Positions 58,451 to 64,000 of a stretch of DNA of 64,000 nucleotides are shown here, one piece after another. Made by a program: the position numbers and the translations under genes. The stretch's first letter is position 1, and each line of letters starts with the position of its first letter. The stretch covers positions 98,416-162,415 of the forward strand of contig JAHZFL010000003.1 in assembly GCA_019421345.1 (NCBI GenBank), written 5' to 3'. A model generated the notes under the pieces. That model had not been told where the DNA came from, made no database searches, and was given only the letters and a program-made list of their open reading frames with translations. The DNA is from Roseburia sp. GTDB lineage: Bacteria; Bacillota; Clostridia; Lachnospirales; Lachnospiraceae.

Positions 58451-58930
58451 ATGAAGATCACAATTTTATGCGTTGGAAAAATAAAGGAAAAATTTTATAG
58501 AGATGCGGTTGCGGAATATGAGAAGCGTTTGAGCCGCTACTGCAAGTTAGAGATTATTGAGGTGCCGGATGAAAAGACGCCGGACGGCGCCGGCGCGCTC
58601 GTGGAAGAACAGATCAAGGCAAAGGAAGCGGAGCGGATGGAGAAGCATCTGCGCGACGGAGCGTTTGTCTGTGCGCTTGCGATTGATGGGGGGCAGCTTG
58701 ATTCTGTGGAGCTGTCCCAAAAAATGGAGAAGCTTGGTACGGGAGGGATCAGCCATATCATTTTTATCATCGGCGGTTCGCTTGGAATCGCTGATTTTTT
58801 GCTGTCGCGTGCAGACATGAGACTGTCGTTTTCTAAGATGACATTTCCTCATCAGATGATGCGTGTGATCCTTTTGGAGCAGGTGTACCGGGCATACCGG
58901 ATCATGAACCATGAGCCTTATCATAAATAA
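58451..58930 (+). CDS. rlmH: 23S rRNA pseudouridine1915 N3-methyltransferase
   Basis: 159-residue SPOUT methyltransferase acting on helix 69 of 23S rRNA. The opening MKITILCVGKIKEKFYRDAV, the SAM-binding FIIGGSLGI and the C-terminal SFSKMTFPHQMMRVILLEQV with YRIMNHEPYHK are all standard. The start codon is fixed by homology, yet no Shine-Dalgarno sequence precedes it and a promoter -10 ends 6 nt before it, so the mRNA may be leaderless. Confidence 0.96.
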   Translation: MKITILCVGKIKEKFYRDAVAEYEKRLSRYCKLEIIEVPDEKTPDGAGALVEEQIKAKEAERMEKHLRDGAFVCALAIDGGQLDSVELSQKMEKLGTGGISHIIFIIGGSLGIADFLLSRADMRLSFSKMTFPHQMMRVILLEQVYRAYRIMNHEPYHK

Positions 58931-59062
58931 ATTAATAAAATATTCCTTCGATGGAAGACGGGGACAGCCGCAAAGACCGGCAGTCGCTTGATGGGACGTC
59001 TGTTTCTGTGATAAGTCTGAACATCGTCTGGCTTACAGAAAAATAGGATCATGTATTATGGA

Positions 59063-59092
59063 TTGACAAGTGCGGCAGGCATCCATTAGAAT
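59063..59092 (+). promoter_or_regulatory. sigma-A promoter of the 312-aa membrane protein
   Basis: Consensus TTGACA (59063-59068), 18-nt spacer, TAGAAT (59087-59092), 40 nt before the start codon. Confidence 0.6.
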
Positions 59093-59132
59093 ATGGAAGA
59101 TTATGTAAGGAGTCAGCACAAAGGAGGAAGTT

Positions 59133-60071
59133 ATGATCAGTAAGCTATCAAGGAACAGGTTACAGGAATTGGCGTCAAGAACAGAATTATATGTTGACGC
59201 AAAGACGGGGATACTTTTTGGAAAACGACAGGGATATGACATATGTCTTAGGGTAATGGATAATACATATAAAGCTATTTTGAGTTTTTCTGTTTCCCGC
59301 AATCAGGGGAAGCCGCAGGCGGATGAATTTATTCGACTGACGAAGGAGCACAAGTTTTTAGCCAGTTGCAGGGTATTTAATTACGGGGTCGCTTTTATCA
59401 TTAATTCGGCGATGACAAAAAACAAGTGTATCGACGCGATCGTGGACTCTGTCAATGCAGTTCTTCGTTACTTACAGTTAAACGGCTATGAAAATTGCTG
59501 CCAGGCATGCGGTGCAAGAGAGAATGTCAGCCCGCATATACTAAACGGAGCAGAGGTTATTTTGTGTCCCGTCTGCGTGAATGCACATAGCTATGCAACA
59601 GAGATACAGAATGAAGAAACCAGAAAAAATCAAAACGCGGCTGCAGGGATTGTCGGTGCGCTGATCGGCTCGCTTCTTGGTGTTTTATCCATCGTGATCT
59701 TCGGACAGTTGGGGTATGTTGCGTCTGTTTCGGGACTCATCATGGCCGTTTGTACGATAAAGGGATATGAATTACTTGGAAAAAGACTCGGAAATCTCGG
59801 CATTGTCTTTAGCAGCATCATCATTCTGCTTATGATCTATTTAGGATGTCAGTTGGATTGGGCGATTACGGTGATGTCTTATTTTGAAATAGATATTTTC
59901 ACTGCTTTTCGGGCTGTTTCCGACAGCACTGTTGTTGACAGGGCTGCTTTTACGGAAAATCTGATGATGCTTTATTTATTTGCCATTGTCGGTGCCGTTC
60001 CAACTATTTGGCAGGTAATCCGTCAGAAAAAGGACAACAGCATCACACATAAAATGGAGCGTGATTTTTAA
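59133..60071 (+). CDS. membrane protein with cysteine-pair motif (312 aa)
   Basis: Function not recognised. Residues 1-115 form a soluble region, followed by two CxxC-like pairs (CCQACGARENV near 123-133 and CPVCVNAHS near 148-156) that could bind zinc. Four hydrophobic segments follow (about 172-190, 197-216, 225-245 and 285-305), with a short external loop. The start follows AAAGGAGG. It has its own promoter and a terminator at 60161. It is the third protein in this 6-kb stretch to combine a cysteine-pair motif with membrane helices. Confidence 0.65.
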   Translation: MISKLSRNRLQELASRTELYVDAKTGILFGKRQGYDICLRVMDNTYKAILSFSVSRNQGKPQADEFIRLTKEHKFLASCRVFNYGVAFIINSAMTKNKCIDAIVDSVNAVLRYLQLNGYENCCQACGARENVSPHILNGAEVILCPVCVNAHSYATEIQNEETRKNQNAAAGIVGALIGSLLGVLSIVIFGQLGYVASVSGLIMAVCTIKGYELLGKRLGNLGIVFSSIIILLMIYLGCQLDWAITVMSYFEIDIFTAFRAVSDSTVVDRAAFTENLMMLYLFAIVGAVPTIWQVIRQKKDNSITHKMERDF

Positions 60072-60160
60072 TGCTTTATTCGCAAAAACACTTGCGAAGA
60101 CAATTTATGGATGTTGTAGTAAAAGCAAATCTAGGACGGTAATTGTTTTCATACAAGCGA

Positions 60161-60230
60161 AACCTATTTATAAGAAAACGTAAGTGTGCAGAGCGGCGCA
60201 TCTGTTTGTTCGCTTATAAATAGGTTTTTT
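60161..60230 (+). terminator. terminator with long loop
   Basis: AACCTATTTATAAG (60161-60174) pairs with CTTATAAATAGGTT (60213-60226); the loop is 38 nt and six T residues close the 3' side. Confidence 0.65.
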
Positions 60231-60347
60231 CGTTTCGGGGGTGAGGAATATGTTCATTCACAGGCTTTTAAATAATCATGCAGGAAATCTTTGCCCGGTA
60301 CAAGCGCTTTACGCTTACTTGACGATCGTTCGTTATGGATTGCTTGA
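60231..60347. other. non-coding stretch before the riboswitch promoter
   Basis: No gene, repeat or stable hairpin is visible. It separates the terminator at 60161-60230 from the riboswitch promoter at 60348. Confidence 0.4.
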
Positions 60348-60376
60348 TTGACATTAAAGTTAATATGTGATAGTAT
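60348..60376 (+). promoter_or_regulatory. promoter of the riboswitch transcript
   Basis: TTGACA (60348-60353), 17-nt spacer, TAGTAT (60371-60376). Transcription would begin near 60384, just before the aptamer. Confidence 0.7.
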
Positions 60377-60389
60377 TTTATGAAATTTG

Positions 60390-60458
60390 TATCTTATATA
60401 AGTTCACAATTGGGTGGACGTTTCTACAAACTACCGTAAATAGTTTTGCTATAAGACT
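60390..60458 (+). ncRNA. purine riboswitch aptamer, guanine class
   Basis: Three-way junction of the purine family. P1 is TCTTAT (60392-60397) with ATAAGA (60451-60456). P2 is GTTCAC (60402-60407) with GTGGAC (60414-60419). P3 is AAACTA (60428-60433) with TAGTTT (60441-60446) and loop CCGTAAA. The joining segment GTTTCTAC and the CCGTAAAT loop match the family core. The specificity base before TAT is C (TGCTAT), as in guanine-sensing members, where adenine-sensing ones have U. It lies between a promoter and a terminator in front of the MATE-kinase gene. Confidence 0.85.
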
Positions 60459-60493
60459 TATAGATATGTCTTGGCAAACTATTTACGGTTTTT
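60433..60493 (+). terminator. riboswitch-controlled terminator
   Basis: ACCGTAAATAGTTTTGC (60433-60449) pairs with GCAAACTATTTACGGT (60474-60489), one bulged T, followed by a T-run (60489-60493). The 5' arm is the 3' half of P3 plus the J3/1 segment, so aptamer folding and terminator folding exclude each other. Confidence 0.8.
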
Positions 60494-60510
60494 ATTGTGA
60501 GGAGGTTATT

Positions 60511-62532
60511 GTGGAAGAAACAAAGCTGCTTGGCGAACAACCGATAAAAAAGTTATTACTAAAGTTTTCTGTTCCTTGTGTAATGGGACTTTTAATTGGT
60601 GCTCTTTACAACATTGTAGACCAAATATTTATAGGAAACAGCAGTCTTGGATATTTAGGAAATGCAGCGACGGGTGTTTCTTTTCCTATTATTTGTATTG
60701 CAAATGCATTTGCCTGGTGTATAGGTGATGGCGCGGCTGCTTTTTTAAGTATTTGTGCAGGGAGAAAAGATGGGGAAAGTTCACATAAGTGTGTTGGTAC
60801 ATGTATCGTATCTACAACCATAATCAGCATTATATTGTGTGTGATATGTTTGATATTTTGCGAACCGCTTATGTCTTTGTTTGGGGCTTCAGATGCTACT
60901 TTAAAGCTTGCTTGTGATTATTTTAGAATTGTTGCTTTCTTCTTTCCGGCTTATTTAATGTTTAATGTTATGAACAGTATAATTCGAGCGGATGGAAGTC
61001 CGACATATGCTATGCTCGCCTTACTTTTAGGTGCTGTTATCAATATCATTTTAGACCCTATTTTTATTTTTGTGTTAGATTGGGGGATTCAGGGGGCTGC
61101 TATTGCGACTGTCATAGGACAAGTCGTATCTTTTGCAATTTGTGCAGTTTACTTCCGTAAACCAAAAAGTTTTACTTTAAAAAGAAGCAGTTTTCGTATC
61201 GATTATCCCGTATTAAAAAATCTGATTGTTTTAGGTGGTTCTACTTTTATTGTGCAGATTTCGATGGTTGTAATGACGCTGCTTTGTAATATGATGCTGT
61301 TTAAATATGGTGCTTTATCTAAATTCGGAAGCGATATTCCAATTTCGGTATTTAGTATTCAAACTAAGATTTATACGATCGTTGGAAATATCGCTTGTGG
61401 AATTGCCCTGGGTGGACAGCCGATTTTAGGATACAACTATGGTGCTAAGAAGATGAAACGTGTAAAAGAATGTTATAAATATATTCTGTTATCTTCCTTG
61501 ACCGTAGGGATTTTATCGACAATTATATTTGTTACATACCCACAAATTATAATTGGTATATTTGGTAAACAAAATGCGTTATATATGGAATTTGCGATCA
61601 TTAGTTTTAAAATCTTTTTAAGTTTAAGTTTTGTGACAGCCTTTATTAAGATTTCATCCATCTTTTTCCAAGCGATCGGAAAACCTGTGCAGGCTATGAT
61701 TGCATCTGTCCTTCGTGATATGATATGTTTTGTCTTTTTCACAATAAGTCTTTGTATATTATTTGAAAGTAAAACTGCCGGCAAAGGTATCTATGGCATA
61801 CTTTTTGCTTCACCGCTGTCGGATTTGGTCGCAGGAACTGTCATTACTGTCTTAACAGTCAAATTTTTGCGAAGCTTAAAAGAAACGCCTGAAAGTATAA
61901 GTAAATCATCAGCAATTGCCGCGACACGTCCCGGAACTATTATTACCATAGCAAGAGAGCATGGAACTTGTGGCAAGCAAATTGGTGAATTACTAGCTAA
62001 TAAACTCGATATTCCGTTTTACTGCAAGGAGTTGACAGCTATTGCTGCCAAAGATAGCGGACTGGCTGAAAAATTTTTATCAAGCGATTACGAACAAGAG
62101 GAAAAGATACTTTATAAACTATATCTTAGTACGAATGTTGGTCAGCAAAGTGTAATTGCTCAAGAGAAAATCTTATGTAAAATAGCCGAGGCTGGTTCAT
62201 GTGTTATTGTAGGGAGAGCAGCTAACCATGTCTTATGGAATTATGAAAATGTCTTGAAAATTTTTCTTTATGCACCAGAAGAATATAGAATACAAAATAT
62301 ACAAAAAATGTATGGTGACACAAAGGAAGAAGCTCATGAACATATAAAACGTTCTGATAAAGCACGGGCTGCTTATTATCAAAATGTTTCAGGATATGAA
62401 TGGAAGAATTTTGGGAATTATAATCTGTGTATTGATGTAAGTATTGGAAAAGAAGCTGTGGTTGATATGATTTTAGACTATATGAAACATATAAGCTTCG
62501 ATGGTATGCTATGTTTGAAAAGCAATCCCTGA
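60511..62532 (+). CDS. MATE efflux transporter fused to cytidylate-kinase-like domain
   Basis: 673-residue fusion. Residues 1 to about 455 are a MATE (NorM/DinF-type) drug/cation antiporter with about 12 membrane helices (KKLLLKFSVPCVMGLLIGAL; DQIFIGNSSLGYLGNAA; RADGSPTYAMLALLLGAVIN). Residues about 475-660 are a cytidylate-kinase-like domain: TIITIAREHGTCGKQIGELL resembles the P-loop region, then CVIVGRAANHVL and RIQNIQKMYGDTKEEA. GTG at 60511 follows GAGGAGG; the longer frame from 60367 runs through the riboswitch. The gene is AT-rich compared with its surroundings. Regulation by the purine riboswitch suggests export or handling of purine-related compounds. Confidence 0.88.
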   Translation: MEETKLLGEQPIKKLLLKFSVPCVMGLLIGALYNIVDQIFIGNSSLGYLGNAATGVSFPIICIANAFAWCIGDGAAAFLSICAGRKDGESSHKCVGTCIVSTTIISIILCVICLIFCEPLMSLFGASDATLKLACDYFRIVAFFFPAYLMFNVMNSIIRADGSPTYAMLALLLGAVINIILDPIFIFVLDWGIQGAAIATVIGQVVSFAICAVYFRKPKSFTLKRSSFRIDYPVLKNLIVLGGSTFIVQISMVVMTLLCNMMLFKYGALSKFGSDIPISVFSIQTKIYTIVGNIACGIALGGQPILGYNYGAKKMKRVKECYKYILLSSLTVGILSTIIFVTYPQIIIGIFGKQNALYMEFAIISFKIFLSLSFVTAFIKISSIFFQAIGKPVQAMIASVLRDMICFVFFTISLCILFESKTAGKGIYGILFASPLSDLVAGTVITVLTVKFLRSLKETPESISKSSAIAATRPGTIITIAREHGTCGKQIGELLANKLDIPFYCKELTAIAAKDSGLAEKFLSSDYEQEEKILYKLYLSTNVGQQSVIAQEKILCKIAEAGSCVIVGRAANHVLWNYENVLKIFLYAPEEYRIQNIQKMYGDTKEEAHEHIKRSDKARAAYYQNVSGYEWKNFGNYNLCIDVSIGKEAVVDMILDYMKHISFDGMLCLKSNP

Positions 62533-62884
62533 CATAATTTATGACACATATTCCAGTTCAGCCGACGATGCAGTTGCTTTTATTTTCAAAAGTATCCGAC
62601 GCAGAGTTCCGCAAAAGCGCAAAAGCGTCATAGGTCAAGGTAGGCAGTCTTGTCCGGTTCAGTGGTCTTGCGCCGCTTAGCATTTGCTATTGTCTGTCGC
62701 AAAGACACGGCAGAAAACAGCTTTGCTGACATTCCCCTTGACGGAAAGAGCTTGCACAAACGGCGAAACAGCTTGAAATTGATCAAACACAATGGCGTGT
62801 CTGGAAATTGTGGTATCAAAAGGTCATTGTATCAAATGGCGCGGACTTAGAGGAAAGTGATACAAGAATCATAGATGAGACACG

Positions 62885-62931
62885 AAAAGTGCCGCAAACC
62901 CATGAAATGGAATGGTGTTGCGGCACTTTTT
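62885..62931 (+). terminator. intrinsic terminator
   Basis: AAAAGTGCCGCAA (62885-62897) pairs perfectly with TTGCGGCACTTTT (62918-62930), with a 20-nt loop containing a nested CCAT/ATGG pair. Confidence 0.85.
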
Positions 62932-62999
62932 ATGATATAATGATCCCAAATAAAAAGACGGAGAAAAGCCGCGTTTTGATGCTGCCGGAGAAAAAGGTT

Positions 63000-63028
63000 T
63001 TGCTTATGAAATGAATATAGCATATAAT
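63000..63028 (+). promoter_or_regulatory. sigma-A promoter of the DUF4026 gene
   Basis: TTGCTT (63000-63005), 17-nt spacer, consensus TATAAT (63023-63028), 40 nt before the start codon. Confidence 0.7.
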
Positions 63029-63067
63029 TTCAGAAGAAACAGAAAAATCAATGATCGGGGGAAGGTT

Positions 63068-64000
63068 ATGTTCGGACGAAAGAAAAAGAGAGAGCCGGGG
63101 AGCGGTGTGATCGAAAAAACAGTCTCGTATATGCTGGCAGTGCCAAGAGAGATTGAAAGCGTACAAAATCCTATGGAGATCCTGGCACGATTAAAGACCG
63201 GCAGCTTATTTGAGACGGAGCAGGCAGAGCTTCAGGATGGGCACATAAAGGTTCTTATACAATATGAAGGAGAAGAATACCAGGCAGATATTTTTGCAGA
63301 ATCATATGAAATAGGACCTTTGTTTACGGTAAATCATCAGTTAAGTGAAGCTGATCACAGCGTTGTGGCAGAATCAGATCAGGGAGTTGCGGTTGTCATG
63401 ACATTCGGGGAGGATGTTTTAAAATCCTATCATGTGCAATTAAAAATACTGGATACGATAGTGCCGGACATGGCTGGGATGATTGATTTCTGTACCGAAA
63501 GAGTATTATCCGGTGTATGGGTGAAGCTTGCGGCACAGTCTATGATCCAGCCTTCTCCCGATTATCTATACGCCGTGCAGGCTGTCAGCAATGGAAACGG
63601 ACAGGTATGGCTTCACACGCATGGGCTGAACCGGTGCGGGGCGATTGAGGTCGAGATATTAGATTCAGACCAGGAGAATTATCAGAATCATTCCTCCATT
63701 CTGCAGACATTGGGAAAAAGAATTATTTCCGATCATACGTTCATCGAGGAGGAGGATGCGTTCATGGTCGGGCGCATGAACAACGGCGCTTATATCGTGG
63801 CGACATGGATTGCGTACGAGGAAGCCTTAAAGCTTTATCCAAAGGACATACTGGGAGGTGTTCGGGACAGGAAGGATGGTCACAATGAAGCTACGGGAGT
63901 CGTTTATCTGTATTTGAGTGAAAAAGATTTTGAAAATAAAAAATACAGACATGTATCGGCGATCAACGAGTATCTTTTAGATAATGTACTTATGATGTAT
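63068..64000 (+). CDS. DUF4026 domain protein (partial, runs off the window)
   Basis: ATG at 63068 follows GGGGGAAGG and opens an uninterrupted frame of 311 codons to the window edge. It begins MFGRKKKREPGSGVIEKTVS, a basic tail, then an alternating alpha/beta protein with no membrane segment. Segments such as YMLAVPREIESVQNPMEILA, QPSPDYLYAVQAVSNGNGQV and WLHTHGLNRCGAIEVEILDS fit the DUF4026 family, which has no known function and is often found in Lachnospiraceae next to other uncharacterised soluble proteins such as DUF4261. The 3' end is missing. Confidence 0.7.
   Translation, partial: MFGRKKKREPGSGVIEKTVSYMLAVPREIESVQNPMEILARLKTGSLFETEQAELQDGHIKVLIQYEGEEYQADIFAESYEIGPLFTVNHQLSEADHSVVAESDQGVAVVMTFGEDVLKSYHVQLKILDTIVPDMAGMIDFCTERVLSGVWVKLAAQSMIQPSPDYLYAVQAVSNGNGQVWLHTHGLNRCGAIEVEILDSDQENYQNHSSILQTLGKRIISDHTFIEEEDAFMVGRMNNGAYIVATWIAYEEALKLYPKDILGGVRDRKDGHNEATGVVYLYLSEKDFENKKYRHVSAINEYLLDNVLMMY

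Larger units (their letters stand above)
62533..63067. other. degenerate stretch with terminator and promoter
   Basis: No intact gene. A plus-strand frame from about 62751 to 63014 reads KELAQTAKQLEIDQTQWRVW and onward to a stop but is preceded by a stop codon and has no start, and a 63-codon minus-strand frame (62628-62819) overlaps it; one of them may be a remnant of a mobile or phage gene. A strong terminator (62885-62930) and a promoter (63000-63028) lie in its right half. Confidence 0.45.

Noticed and set aside
60367..60510. N-terminal extension of the MATE-kinase frame
   Set aside because: The extension translates through the promoter region, riboswitch aptamer and terminator; the GTG at 60511 has a strong ribosome binding site.

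Overview
The window looks like chromosomal DNA of a spore-forming, chemotactic Firmicute of the Lachnospiraceae type (class Clostridia). This is inferred from gene content and order: miaB-ruvA-ruvB-zapA, ytfI-ytfJ, rpmB divergent from yloU-fakA with recG downstream, an ABC-F ATPase beside rex, and tepA close to ftsK. Sporulation is indicated by an alpha/beta-type SASP, a GerW (YtfJ) protein, a YtvI-type permease, a Gly/Cys-rich 'HCB' protein and two promoters that resemble sigma-G and sigma-K sites. No rRNA, tRNA, CRISPR array or intact insertion sequence was seen.

Layout. 1-9.3 kb: a small ribbon-helix-helix protein, then tRNA modification and recombination (miaB, ruvAB), zapA, a U32 protein and a SEDS/penicillin-binding protein pair. 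9.3-13.9 kb: Nudix hydrolase, an unknown protein, ytfI-ytfJ, a 46-residue membrane protein, then uxaC and rpmB on the minus strand. 13.9-20.5 kb: Asp23 protein, fakA, a chemoreceptor, recG and a SASP. 20.5-28.3 kb: a YtvI-type permease, small unknown proteins, a response-regulator-like protein, icd, an ABC-F protein and rex. 28.4-33.8 kb: NAD(P)HX repair, alr, an orphan MazF, a CBS-domain membrane protein and yebC. 33.8-37.9 kb: a two-component system with two PepSY lipoprotein-like or membrane-anchored targets that share a promoter architecture. 37.9-44.4 kb: a ROK kinase, a DUF4261 protein and a minus-strand lantibiotic-immunity-like ABC transporter with its own two-component system. 44.6-55.7 kb: metY, glgA, tepA, uppP, ftsK, fhs, folD and a zinc-ribbon/TPR protein. 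56-57.7 kb: an AT-rich AbiE (type IV toxin-antitoxin) island with a truncated reading frame at its right edge. 57.6-64 kb: a zinc-ribbon membrane protein, rlmH, an unknown membrane protein, a guanine-class purine riboswitch in front of a MATE transporter fused to a cytidylate-kinase-like domain, a degenerate stretch, and a DUF4026 protein cut by the window end.

The most interesting observations are: (i) a 38-nt dispersed repeat in at least six clear copies plus diverged ones, mostly just downstream of terminators, including one perfect-phase tandem pair and one copy that lies in frame inside ytfI; (ii) the purine riboswitch whose terminator re-uses the aptamer P3 arm, predicting an ON switch for the MATE-kinase fusion; (iii) paired 11-bp direct repeats at identical spacing in both PepSY promoters; (iv) a perfect 12-bp inverted repeat bracketing the abiE promoter; and (v) a likely leaderless rlmH. 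All assignments come from reading motifs and gene order; no database search was run.
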